From positions 1 to 43,505 of the forward strand of contig JAJRRR010000266.1 in the NCBI GenBank assembly GCA_024279285.1: a DNA stretch of 43,505 nucleotides, written 5' to 3'. The notes below the pieces were generated by a model. The model made no database searches and was not told the DNA's origin. It saw only the letters and a program-made list of their open reading frames with translations. Positions 31,627-39,486 of this stretch are shown piece after piece. A program made the translations under genes and the position numbers. Numbering within the stretch: the stretch's first letter is position 1; each line of letters starts with the position of its first letter. The stretch comes from Planctomycetota bacterium (GTDB lineage Bacteria; Planctomycetota; Planctomycetia; Pirellulales; S012-138).

Positions 31627-32417
31627 TGCGTGTTCTCCTTGGAAGCAGCCGAGGAAGGGGAATTGCAGGAAGGAGTTTGTCGGGCAATCATGGCTGCCAA
31701 ATATCCGGCTTTGAACCCGGCATCTATGTTTACCACGCACACATTGGGCGCGCAACTGTTGAGCATGGTCAGCAACGGGGCCCAACCTGCAAGATGGACT
31801 CCGTAGCCCACGCTGGTGGGAACCGCTACCACCGGCACGCGTACCAGTCCCCCGACTACGCTTGGCAAGGCTCCCTCCATACCGGCGGCGACCACCACAG
31901 CTTGGGCCTGAAGGAGCTGAGGCAAGTGAGCCACGATGCGTTGAGGGCCAGCCACACCGACATCGGCGATCAGTTGGGCCGAAGCTCCCATCCACAGGGC
32001 GGTTTGCAGGGCTTCGTAGGCCACCGGTAAATCGGCCGTTCCGGCCGCAACGACCACAATCGGCCCGCATCGCACCTCACACCGACCCAAGCGAAAAGTT
32101 CGCCCCGGGGCGTGGTACTCCCCCTGGGGAAAGCGCTTATGCAACTCTTGGGCCTGTTGGGGCGAGACTCGGGTGGCCAAGGCGGTGCCGTGCTGATTGA
32201 CCAGTCGGGAAAAAATCTCGCACACCTGCTGGACCGTCTTGCCTTGGGCAAACACCACCTCCGGCCACCCACAACGCACAGGGCGATCCAGGTCCAGTTG
32301 GGCGTCCTCCCCAAGCGAAGCCACTCCGGCGGTCGCCACCTGGGCCAAAAACTGGCTCCACGACCATCCCTGCTGTTGAGCCTGTTCAATCAATCTCGCT
32401 ACCTGCTGCCAGTCCAT
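31623..32417 (-). CDS. larB: Nickel-pincer cofactor biosynthesis protein LarB
   Basis: A 264-residue protein of the PurE-like LarB family. LarB carboxylates and hydrolyses nicotinic acid adenine dinucleotide to start synthesis of the nickel pincer cofactor of lactate racemase and related enzymes. Diagnostic sequence: LDLDRPVRCGWPEVVFAQGKTVQQV, then VVVAAGTADLPVAYEAL, ADVGVAGPQRI, VVAAGMEGALPSVVGGLV, and PTSVGYG followed by TMLNSCAPNVCVVNIDAGFKAGYLAA. ATG 32417 or GTG 32420 could start it. LarC and LarE are not in this window. It overlaps nnrD, and the M81 peptidase gene ends 74 nt upstream on the same strand. Confidence 0.93.
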   Translation of the reverse strand: MDWQQVARLIEQAQQQGWSWSQFLAQVATAGVASLGEDAQLDLDRPVRCGWPEVVFAQGKTVQQVCEIFSRLVNQHGTALATRVSPQQAQELHKRFPQGEYHAPGRTFRLGRCEVRCGPIVVVAAGTADLPVAYEALQTALWMGASAQLIADVGVAGPQRIVAHLPQLLQAQAVVVAAGMEGALPSVVGGLVRVPVVAVPTSVGYGVHLAGWAPLLTMLNSCAPNVCVVNIDAGFKAGYLAAMIARQTPSCNSPSSAASKENTQ

Positions 32418-32491
32418 CACAAGCTCTCAACCAAAGTGGCGAGGGTTTGGTTTTTTCTTCCAAACAGGGAAACACACCGTTTGCCAAACCG

Positions 32492-34084
32492 CTAGGAGAG
32501 TTCCTCCGGCACCAAAGGATCGTGCTGCAAAGGGTCCAGGGGAAACACCGGCCGACGCAGTCTTTGGAAAGGGAATCGCTCCAAACGGCTGGAGCACGGC
32601 CCCGGTGTGTCCACCGTAAAGCTGGCCGCAGCGATGGGATCGTAAGCCCGACGATGTGCCACGGCCGCCTTGACCACCACAAAGCGACGCTCCCGAGGCT
32701 CAATCCCCTGACTGCGCAACTGGCCCAAGTCAAACGGAGGTGTTTTCCGCGAAGTGATCAACAGCCACACATTCCCTCGTCGCACCACCAGGCAGCGGCC
32801 CATGTCCACCTCCAGACCATTCAACGCCGCCAAGTGGCTGTGGGAATCTTCCAGGCGAAATCGCCCATTGGTCTTCCGCACAAGTTCCACTTCCATCACA
32901 AGCGGTGGAGAGCAAAGCTCAGGGGCCGACAAAGCGTGCCCGCGGCTGGTTGCTTGCGACGCAGGAGAACTCTTGTGATGGTCTTCTCCGTTGGGGTTTT
33001 GTTCCTTCCCGGGACCCAAATGGATGGTGAATCGTTCCCCTGGCTGGTAGTTCCAGCCGTGTTGCACAGCCAGAGGGTCGTTGATCACGGCGGCCAGGTC
33101 GTCCACTCCCTGCTCCAGCAAGGCACGCACCACGGCGGTGCTGTTGCCCGGTGCTCCCCCACCGATGTTGTCCGAAGGCTCCACGATAACCACCGGTCGG
33201 CCCGGCTGGGCCAGAATCTGGGGAAGCATTTCTTCCAAAGAAGGTGGAACCCGATTCCCTTGGTGCCGCATTTTCCAAGCCATTTGGGCCAGGTGGCGAA
33301 GCTCCCGATGCAGCTTTTCTGCATCGGCAAATGCCACCGCTGAAAAGCTCACGCCGGTCCAATAAGTGTCGGCAAACGAGTATCCCCCCAGCACATTCAC
33401 CTCCGTGCCGGGAGCGTGGCTTTGGGCAATGCGTTGGGCTTGCTGGACCAGGCTGCGCATCGGTTCTTCGGCAGTGGCCGTGCCGGTGGGAGGCCAGAGG
33501 ATAGAGGTGGGCTGCCAGAGATACTGGGGCTGTTGCCCAGTGGAAAAAATCCGCTGCAACAGCTCCACCGCCCGATGGCCGGTTTGAGCCGCATCAGTAT
33601 GAGGATTGCAACGATAAGCCACCAGAGCCGTGGTCCATCGGGCCATCTCTTGGCTATGGTTGGCATGCAAGTCCAGCACTCCCACCACGGGACGCTGCTT
33701 CCAACCGGGCAGTTGCCGCAGCCGACGCAGCACTTCGCCTTCCACATCTTCGTAGCTTTCAGAAACCATGGCTCCGTGTAGCACCAACAAAGCTCCGTCC
33801 AGCCTGGGGTGCTGTTCGGTGGTGCGTTGCAGATGCTGCCAGAACAATTCCACCACTTCGTCGGCGACGGTGGCGCTGGGGGTGGCCCGAGCGTCCAGGG
33901 CCGGGACCCATTGCCAGCCCAACTCCCGACCCCGCTCCAACGCCGTTCCCAACGGCGACCCGTCCCCCAGGGCATCCAATACCTCCGCTCCCCGGCGAAT
34001 CTGAAACTGCTCCAACAGAGTCGTTTCGCCCAAGAAGGTATGGGTCTCGTGACACAATCCGGCAACGAGCACTCGGGGAGCCAT
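32492..34084 (-). CDS. M81 family metallopeptidase (MlrC/DUF1485-like)
   Basis: A 530-residue protein starting at ATG 34082-34084 (GGAA upstream). It matches the MlrC-type M81 family, with the zinc-ligand regions AGLCHETHTF, LLVLHGAMVSE, VGVLDLHANHS and the later VEPSDNIGGGAPGNST. MlrC degrades linearised microcystin; most homologues have unknown peptide or amide substrates. A segment at about residues 374-405 (ending GKEQNPNGEDHHKSSPAS...ELCSP) is polar and low-complexity, and looks like an insertion in a surface loop. There is no signal peptide, so it is cytoplasmic. It lies 41 nt downstream of the class III aminotransferase gene on the same strand, suggesting one catabolic or salvage operon. 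Confidence 0.87.
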   Translation of the reverse strand: MAPRVLVAGLCHETHTFLGETTLLEQFQIRRGAEVLDALGDGSPLGTALERGRELGWQWVPALDARATPSATVADEVVELFWQHLQRTTEQHPRLDGALLVLHGAMVSESYEDVEGEVLRRLRQLPGWKQRPVVGVLDLHANHSQEMARWTTALVAYRCNPHTDAAQTGHRAVELLQRIFSTGQQPQYLWQPTSILWPPTGTATAEEPMRSLVQQAQRIAQSHAPGTEVNVLGGYSFADTYWTGVSFSAVAFADAEKLHRELRHLAQMAWKMRHQGNRVPPSLEEMLPQILAQPGRPVVIVEPSDNIGGGAPGNSTAVVRALLEQGVDDLAAVINDPLAVQHGWNYQPGERFTIHLGPGKEQNPNGEDHHKSSPASQATSRGHALSAPELCSPPLVMEVELVRKTNGRFRLEDSHSHLAALNGLEVDMGRCLVVRRGNVWLLITSRKTPPFDLGQLRSQGIEPRERRFVVVKAAVAHRRAYDPIAAASFTVDTPGPCSSRLERFPFQRLRRPVFPLDPLQHDPLVPEELS

Positions 34085-34125
34085 GACCGTTTCCAAGCTA
34101 GGTCTTCCGGGGGAGAACGATTGCA

Positions 34126-35427
34126 CTAAAGCTGCTTGAGCACATCATAAGCGATTTGGGCAGCTTGTTGGATGTGTTGAGGCTCATGGGCGGCTGAGAG
34201 ATACCAGATGCCTCGCCCAATCAGCCGCACGCCCCGGTCGTGCATACCGGCAACAAATCGGGCATATTTCTTCACATCGTAGCGAAGACATTCGCGCAAA
34301 TCGCGTACCTTCTCCAGTGGAGTGAACCCGGCATGAAACACTGCTCCTGGTCCTTGAACCAGCATCGGATGTCCTGCCCGATGGGAAACTTCCCGCAACA
34401 GCTCCATCAGCTCCTGGCCCAAGCGGTGCAGGCGATCCGGCACTTGCTGTTCCCGAAGCACCTTCAAGGTGGCCAAAGCCGCCGCCACCGAGGGCACTCC
34501 GGAGTTCATCGTTCCGGCGTGGATCACGGTTCCCTGGGCCAGAAGCTCCATCAGTTCCGTTTTTCCGGCCAGCACGCTGATGGGAAACCCATTGGCCAAC
34601 GCTTTGCCAAACACGGCAAGGTCCGGCGTCACACCCAACAGGGCTTGCGCCCCTCCCAAATGGACCCGAAAACCGGTTATCACTTCGTCAAAGATCAACA
34701 CAACCTGGTGCTTGGTGCACCAGCGGCGCAGTTGTTCCAGAAAGCCCGGTTCGGGAGGAATGCATCCGTTGTTGCACATCACTGGCTCGCAAATCACGGC
34801 GGCCAGTTGCGAAGCGTGCCGATCAAGCAGAGGGAAAACTACCTCCGGGCGATTCCAAGGCAAGATGAGCAGGTCTTGGGCCAGATGATCCGGCACACCC
34901 TGACTCCAGGGCACTGCCTGGGGGGCCTCCACCGGCCCTAGCTCCCCCTGCTGGCCGCTGATGCTCCAAGCCACATTGTCCAGCCAGCCGTGGTAGTGGC
35001 CTTCGAACTTGGCCACTCGGGTGCGTCCACTCCAGGCTCGGGCCAGACGCAGCGCGGCATGGACCGCTTCGCTGCCCGAGAGGGAAAACCGCACGCGTTG
35101 GGCACATGGGACAAGCTGGACCACCTGGCGGGCAAGCTCCACCTCTTCCAGGTGCCCGCCAGCATAAAGCTGCCCTTGGCGTGTGAAGTGCTCCACCTGG
35201 CGGAGCACTTCCGGATGGCTGTGGCCCAGGATCAGCGGCCCCTGGCTGAGCGTGAAGTCCAGATAGCGGTTCCCGTCCAAGTCCCAAATCCACGGACCTT
35301 CGGCCCGAGTGTAAAACAACGGATGCGGATACCCGTAACGCCGAAACTGACTAGAAACCCCTCCGGCGAGCACCTGTTGGGCTTGCTGGAACAGTTGGGC
35401 CGAGCGCTCGTAGGTGTACGGTGGCAT
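34126..35427 (-). CDS. Class III aminotransferase, glutamate-1-semialdehyde aminomutase-like
   Basis: A 433-residue PLP enzyme. ATG 35425-35427 has GAGGAG 6 nt upstream. Family motifs: GPWIWDLDGNRYLDF, LGHSHPEV, RFSLSGSEAVHAALRLAR, VAKFEGHYHGW, ICEPVMCNNG, VLIFDEVITGFR, and VFGKALANGFPISVLAG containing the PLP-binding Lys. It resembles HemL, but the substrate-entry sequence (GGVSSQFRRYGYPHPLFY) differs from true HemL (usually GVNSPVRAF). I therefore call it a HemL-like aminotransferase of unknown substrate rather than the tetrapyrrole enzyme. It is probably the first gene of a minus-strand operon continuing into the M81 gene and perhaps larB-nnrD. Confidence 0.85.
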   Translation of the reverse strand: MPPYTYERSAQLFQQAQQVLAGGVSSQFRRYGYPHPLFYTRAEGPWIWDLDGNRYLDFTLSQGPLILGHSHPEVLRQVEHFTRQGQLYAGGHLEEVELARQVVQLVPCAQRVRFSLSGSEAVHAALRLARAWSGRTRVAKFEGHYHGWLDNVAWSISGQQGELGPVEAPQAVPWSQGVPDHLAQDLLILPWNRPEVVFPLLDRHASQLAAVICEPVMCNNGCIPPEPGFLEQLRRWCTKHQVVLIFDEVITGFRVHLGGAQALLGVTPDLAVFGKALANGFPISVLAGKTELMELLAQGTVIHAGTMNSGVPSVAAALATLKVLREQQVPDRLHRLGQELMELLREVSHRAGHPMLVQGPGAVFHAGFTPLEKVRDLRECLRYDVKKYARFVAGMHDRGVRLIGRGIWYLSAAHEPQHIQQAAQIAYDVLKQL

Positions 35428-35859
35428 GAGCTTCTCCTCTTGAAGCGACAAGGGGCATTATAAGCCTTACCGCTTCGGTGGCGAGCACTTGGGCAGTAGG
35501 GCCTGCCAAGATTTTGTTTTGCCATGTGCACAGCATGTGGGGGGAGTTTTAGCACTCAGCCCCCGGTAGGGTGCAACCTTGCCCACCGAGCCTCCGCTCT
35601 GGCAACTAAGACCGCCGGTGGTTGAAGGAAACCAGAGCCGACGAAGAACGACCAGAAAGGCTGGGCAGGCTTGCCCCCTGGGGTCTAAAAATCCTCGCTG
35701 GCTGGAAGTTCTGTGAGGCGATTAAGTGGGCAATTTGCCCTTGGCGCGGCTATGGCTTTTTTCTTCACTTTGAGCCTCATCCACGGCCCTCTGTGAGTGA
35801 TCGGGGCATCCGGAGCCGGAAGGATCACCGGACTCGTGTGAGTTTGGGGCTAGCCGAGC
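35428..35859. other. Intergenic gap upstream of the aminotransferase operon
   Basis: This 432-nt gap contains a minus-strand TATAAT near the aminotransferase start. It also has a short hairpin-like GGGCAGGCTTGCCC around 35663-35676. The remainder shows no recognised riboswitch, repeat-family copy or gene. An open plus-strand frame (35622-35879) runs into the next gene and has no supporting features. Confidence 0.4.
35457..35462 (-). promoter_or_regulatory. Perfect -10 element upstream of the aminotransferase gene
   Basis: TATAAT on the minus strand lies 29 nt upstream of the ATG at 35427 and leaves room for a ~22-nt leader with its Shine-Dalgarno site. The expected -35 position (CTCGCC) is poor. 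Confidence 0.4.
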
Positions 35860-36678
35860 TTACCGCCGGCGATGCTTGAGCCAATGTCGCCAGCCAAAGT
35901 AAAGAAATCCTAGCACTACCACTAAGCTAACTACCAAAGTCCAATTGGTTCGCTCAGCAAGTTCCTTGGTCGGCGTTTCAATTGCAACCTTGGGTAAAGT
36001 AAGGATACCCTCAATGTACGCTTCCGGATTATTAAGGAAGGTAATCAGCACGGCGGCCACGGCCAAGGAACCCTTGTTGCGCCAGATGAAGTCCATAGCC
36101 TCGTCGCCCCAACGCCGCAGCACGGTGATCAGCTCGTCTTGTTTCCCGACCTCTCGGGCGGTTTTCCATAGAGGGTCGCCTTGGATGATCATGGCCAAGC
36201 GCCGTGCGTTTCGGGAGGAGAGTCGGGCCATGGCTTGAGCGCCTTCTGATCCACAGCGGCGAATTACCGAGGCGGCAATGTCTCCATGGCGCACTAAGGC
36301 TTCGGCTGCTTCGTCGCCAAATTCAGCAACCAGACGCAGTCGGGAAGCTTTCCGTGCTACGGAAATACCTTCGTCGCCGTATCGCGCAAGGACTCGTGAA
36401 GCCGTTTTGCCCAAGGCACCAGCATCTTCAATGGCTTTCAGTCCAGCGGGCCCGGTCTTGCGCACGGCCTCAAACACTTCATCGCCATATTTGACAGCCA
36501 AATTGTCAATGCGTTTAGCAAGAGTCTCCACGCCTTCTCGGGCTGCCTTGGACCCGAACCGTTTTACTATCCACTCGGCTGCTTCGCGGGCGGCCTGCGA
36601 AGCTACCCCTGCCCAACTCGGAGGGGTTCCTACCAGTGTTGTCAACATCGCGATAAGGAGGATCGCATTTCGTGACAT
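35860..36678 (-). CDS. Secreted/membrane helical protein with G-D-E repeat, unknown
   Basis: A 272-residue protein starting at ATG 36676-36678 with AAGGAG about 10 nt upstream. A signal peptide (ILLIAMLTTLVGTPPSWA) is followed by a helical region with a recurrent hexapeptide [KRE][YFHCW]G[DS][EIK][AVG]: RFGSKA 40, KYGDEV 63, RYGDEG 99, EFGDEA 119, RHGDIA 130, RCGSEG 141, RWGDEA 189. Weaker units lie at 74 and 85. The spacing is often 11 residues (63/74/85 and 119/130/141). A hydrophobic patch (SLAVAAVLITFL, 204-215) and a C-terminal membrane helix (WTLVVSLVVVLGFLYFGW) end in a basic tail, HWLKHRRR. I do not recognise the family. It lies 45 nt downstream of the gene at 36724-37638, likely the same transcript. 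Confidence 0.65.
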   Translation of the reverse strand: MSRNAILLIAMLTTLVGTPPSWAGVASQAAREAAEWIVKRFGSKAAREGVETLAKRIDNLAVKYGDEVFEAVRKTGPAGLKAIEDAGALGKTASRVLARYGDEGISVARKASRLRLVAEFGDEAAEALVRHGDIAASVIRRCGSEGAQAMARLSSRNARRLAMIIQGDPLWKTAREVGKQDELITVLRRWGDEAMDFIWRNKGSLAVAAVLITFLNNPEAYIEGILTLPKVAIETPTKELAERTNWTLVVSLVVVLGFLYFGWRHWLKHRRR

Positions 36679-36723
36679 CGTGTTCTGACTCCTTACGAGC
36701 GTGAAAGTAAACCACCTGGACTT

Positions 36724-37638
36724 TTAATTACCCAAAGCTTCTCGTATCACGCGACTCCGAGCTTGATGGCGAGCATTTGCCATTTGGGTCAGGATGCGCT
36801 TCACTTCCTTGCGAAGTTCCTGGTGCATTTTGTCAAGCTCTTGGTTTAGCTTTTGAGTTAACTTGCCTTGAGGGTCAGTCCACCATTCCAAAATCCAATC
36901 CACAACAATCCCGACTAGAATGGAAATGCCAAAAGTTTCCCAGCTTACGGCGGTCCCTGCGACAAGAAAACCAATCCGCTGGCTCACTTGAGAAATTATG
37001 ATGGTCACAATTTCCTCTATCACCCAGCCGACGGCGAAACTGGCTATATCACCTTTGATGGACTTCCAGACTTCTTCGTCAAGCTCCCGGAGAGTATCAA
37101 GAGTTTGGTGGTTGATTTGTTTGACGAAGCGGTCGGCGCGCGGTAGGCGATAGTGCAATGAGGGAACATCCGCCTTGATCTTCACAAAAAGCTGATTGTC
37201 AATATTGTCGCACTCCTTGGCAAAGGAAATCAGTGCGCTTTCAACAGTTTTTTTCAGATCATCAGGGCTGAAGACCTTTTGTGCAAAAAGCTTCTGAATG
37301 TACTTCTGGAACTCTTCCTTAGTAGAGAAAATAGTAGAGAAAATATACTCCAATTTGGTACGGAAACTTAGGAGCTCATCGGCGAACTCAGGGGTGTTTT
37401 GCTTGGCTTGTTCGAAGAAGCGGTCAATGGATTCCAAGGAGCGGCCGATGGCCTTTCGGGTCTGTTTGTCGGCCCAATTGATGTCATCTTCAATCCGACT
37501 GATCGGACCCCGGTTGGAAGGTGGCTCATGAATGTTAGGAGGAGTAATACCTCCCTGGAGAGCCTGGTACTGGTAAGCTGCCACGGCAGCCACACAGACG
37601 GCCACTGCGCCGAGCAAGGGTTTTAGGACGTACTTCAT
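36724..37638 (-). CDS. Membrane-anchored helical protein, unknown, A/T-rich gene
   Basis: A 304-residue protein starting at ATG 37636-37638; a GGGGG stretch about 11 nt upstream may serve as ribosome site. Residues 5-22 (LKPLLGAVAVCVAAVAAY) form a signal or anchor. A charged helical domain follows (about 45-195, with many Lys/Glu/Asn and an EFQKYIQKLFAQKV stretch). Then come two or three hydrophobic helices (IASFAVGWVIEEIVTIIIS and TFGISILVGIVVDWILEWW), and a C-terminal amphipathic coiled-coil-like segment (KLNQELDKMHQELRKEVKRIL). Lys, Asn and Ile use is clearly higher, and the DNA more A/T-rich, than in the surrounding genes. This hints at a different origin. No known domain is recognised. 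Confidence 0.62.
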   Translation of the reverse strand: MKYVLKPLLGAVAVCVAAVAAYQYQALQGGITPPNIHEPPSNRGPISRIEDDINWADKQTRKAIGRSLESIDRFFEQAKQNTPEFADELLSFRTKLEYIFSTIFSTKEEFQKYIQKLFAQKVFSPDDLKKTVESALISFAKECDNIDNQLFVKIKADVPSLHYRLPRADRFVKQINHQTLDTLRELDEEVWKSIKGDIASFAVGWVIEEIVTIIISQVSQRIGFLVAGTAVSWETFGISILVGIVVDWILEWWTDPQGKLTQKLNQELDKMHQELRKEVKRILTQMANARHQARSRVIREALGN

Positions 37639-37966
37639 GGTTTTTCAATCCCCCGTTTTGGAGAATTTGAATTGTCTCTACTGTTTGTTCGGACAAGCAA
37701 GAAATTTCCTGACGCTACGGGCGGAACCCGTGCAGAAAAGGAAGAACTCTATCGGCTGTGAGCACAAACCCACTTGGATGGAAACGGTCCTGAGCTTCGT
37801 TTTTCACCCGTCCTCTATCCCCGTCTCTGCCTCCCAAGAAGAGGACCCTTTTGTGCGTTTCCTTACATACTTTGCCTTTTGTAACCAGTGTACGGCTCTG
37901 CGTAGTCAAAAGCAAGCTTCTCAGAAAAATCTTCCCCAGGGACGGAAAAAAAGACACTTGGCCTCC
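37639..37966. other. A/T-richer intergenic gap
   Basis: This 328-nt gap lies between the DUF1501 gene and the two-gene island, all transcribed leftward. A weak promoter for the island, TTGCTT then 18 nt then GACAAT (37700-37671, minus), is possible. A run of seven T on the minus strand (37952-37946), 15 nt after the DUF1501 stop, follows a short TGGC/GCCA stem and may terminate that transcript. No gene was found. Confidence 0.35.
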
Positions 37967-39421
37967 CTAAGCCAGCAGTTCGTGGATTATGTGTCCGTGT
38001 ACATCTGTTAAGCGGCGGTCCAGGCCGTTGTAGTAGTAGGTGACTCGGGTATGATCTAGACCCAGCAGGTAAAGCAAAGTGGCGTAGAAGTCCCAGACTG
38101 TGGTGGGTTTTTCCACCGCGCGGCGTCCGAACTCGTCGGTGGCCCCGTAGCTTACGCCGCCTTTGACCCCTGCGCCCATCATCCAGCATGTGAATCCGTC
38201 CGGGTTGTGATCGCGTCCTTTGGTGCCTTGCTGGTGGGTGGGCATGCGGCCAAACTCGGTGGTCCAGATCACGACGGTTTCGTCCAGCAAGCCGCGTTGT
38301 TTCAAGTCGGTCAGCAGTGCGGCGGTGGGCTGATCGAGGATGGGGCAATGGCGTTCGTAGTCGGGTTTGAGGGTTTTGTGGGCATCCCAGTTCAGCAGCC
38401 CATCCACGCCTGAGGCCCGAGAGGCACAATACAGCGTCACATAGCGCACCCCTCGCTCCAGCAAGCGGCGAGCCAGGAGGCAGTTTCGGGCATAGGCGGC
38501 TTTGAGCTTGTTGGGATCCTCGGTTCCGTAGAGCCGATGGATGGAGGCTGGCTCAGCAGCCAGATTGCTCACTTCGGGAGCCGAAAGCTGCATGCGTGCG
38601 GCCAATTCGTAAGCAGCGATTCGGGCTTGTAGCTCCGTGTTGCCCTCGCGCTGCTGCAAGTGGCGTCGGTTCAGGAAGTTCAAAAATCGCCGGGTGGCCT
38701 GTTCTTCTTCAATGGAGATGCTCTCTGGGGTGGCGAGGTTTCGGATGGGCCGATGAGCGGCCATGACGATCCCTTGGTGCTTAGCGGGCAAGAACCCGGC
38801 CGACCAGTTGGCTTTCCCATTGGGCGGCTCGCCCCGAATGTCCGGAATGGCCACATAGGTGGGCAAGTTGCGGTTTTCGCTTCCCAGGGCATAGCTGACC
38901 CAGGCCCCCGCACTGGGAAAGCCTTCGCTGGTTTGGCCAGTGTTCATGAACACACAAGCCGGACCATGGGTGTTGCTCTTGCTGGTCATGGAGTGGATGA
39001 AGGCGATGTCGTCCACATGCTTAGCCAGATGAGGGAGCATGGAGCTGATGGGCTTTCCGCACTGGCCGGCTTTCACAAAGGGCCAGGGTGGGGCCATCAG
39101 CGCGCCGTTTTTTCCTTGGAAGGAAACGAAGTTTTCCTCTCCCGGCAAGGGCTCGCCGGCCCGACGCTCCAGCTCCGGCTTATAGTCCCAAAGGTCCACA
39201 TGCGACACTCCCCCGGGACAAAAGATCTGAAGCACCCGTTTGGCCCGAGCCGGAAAATGAGGCATGCCTTGTCCCGGGACCCATTCCACGGCCGGGACTT
39301 CGCGGGCCAGCAAGTCCAACAGGCCCACGCCCACCAGGCCCGTGAACATGCAATCCAACCACTGTCGTCGCGAAAGCACCTGCTGGAAACACGCTTGGGC
39401 CGGATGCAAGGGCCGCTTCAT
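37967..39421 (-). CDS. DUF1501 domain protein (second copy)
   Basis: A 484-residue protein from ATG 39419-39421, which has AAGGAA 8 nt upstream; an in-frame ATG at 39457 would add 12 residues but lacks a ribosome site. An N-terminal RRQWLDCMFTGLVGVGLLDLL segment is a Tat-like signal. DUF1501 motifs: LQIFCPGGVSHVDLWDYKPEL, FIHSMTSKSNTHGPACVFMNTG, LLARRLLERGVRYVTLY, VIWTTEFGRMP and KGRDHNPDGFTCW. Compared with the DUF1501 protein at 4486 it is longer and belongs to the more common planctomycete subtype (VDLWDYKP). It follows the PSCyt1-DUF1549-DUF1553 gene by 65 nt on the same strand; the two probably form one transcript and act together outside the cytoplasm. Confidence 0.88.
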   Translation of the reverse strand: MKRPLHPAQACFQQVLSRRQWLDCMFTGLVGVGLLDLLAREVPAVEWVPGQGMPHFPARAKRVLQIFCPGGVSHVDLWDYKPELERRAGEPLPGEENFVSFQGKNGALMAPPWPFVKAGQCGKPISSMLPHLAKHVDDIAFIHSMTSKSNTHGPACVFMNTGQTSEGFPSAGAWVSYALGSENRNLPTYVAIPDIRGEPPNGKANWSAGFLPAKHQGIVMAAHRPIRNLATPESISIEEEQATRRFLNFLNRRHLQQREGNTELQARIAAYELAARMQLSAPEVSNLAAEPASIHRLYGTEDPNKLKAAYARNCLLARRLLERGVRYVTLYCASRASGVDGLLNWDAHKTLKPDYERHCPILDQPTAALLTDLKQRGLLDETVVIWTTEFGRMPTHQQGTKGRDHNPDGFTCWMMGAGVKGGVSYGATDEFGRRAVEKPTTVWDFYATLLYLLGLDHTRVTYYYNGLDRRLTDVHGHIIHELLA

Positions 39422-39486
39422 GGCAGCTTTCCTTATCTGGGCTTGGGGATGGTTCATGACCAGGGTTTCGGCTCACTAAAAGGGGC

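Noticed and set aside
31627-32070. N-terminal extension of nnrD (frame open to 32070)
   Set aside because: It lies wholly within larB in another frame and is Arg/Gly/Ser-rich. The GTG at 31626 has an AAGGAG site and the expected N-terminus.
34126-35427. hemL (tetrapyrrole glutamate-1-semialdehyde aminomutase)
   Set aside because: It has a class III fold and active-site lysine, but the HemL-specific N-terminal sequence is absent and no heme genes are adjacent. It is listed as HemL-like.
35560-35680. Possible riboswitch or structured leader (GGTAGGGTGCAACC region)
   Set aside because: No conserved cobalamin, TPP, SAM or glycine core could be matched, and the segment is far upstream of the aminotransferase start on the opposite strand.
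35622-35879. 85-codon plus-strand open frame in the gap before the two-gene island
   Set aside because: It has no ribosome site, no recognisable domain and runs into the minus-strand gene at 35860.
37946-37966. Strong intrinsic terminator after the second DUF1501 gene
   Set aside because: A seven-T run is present on the minus strand, but the preceding stem is only 4 bp. It is mentioned as a possibility in the gap entry, not called.
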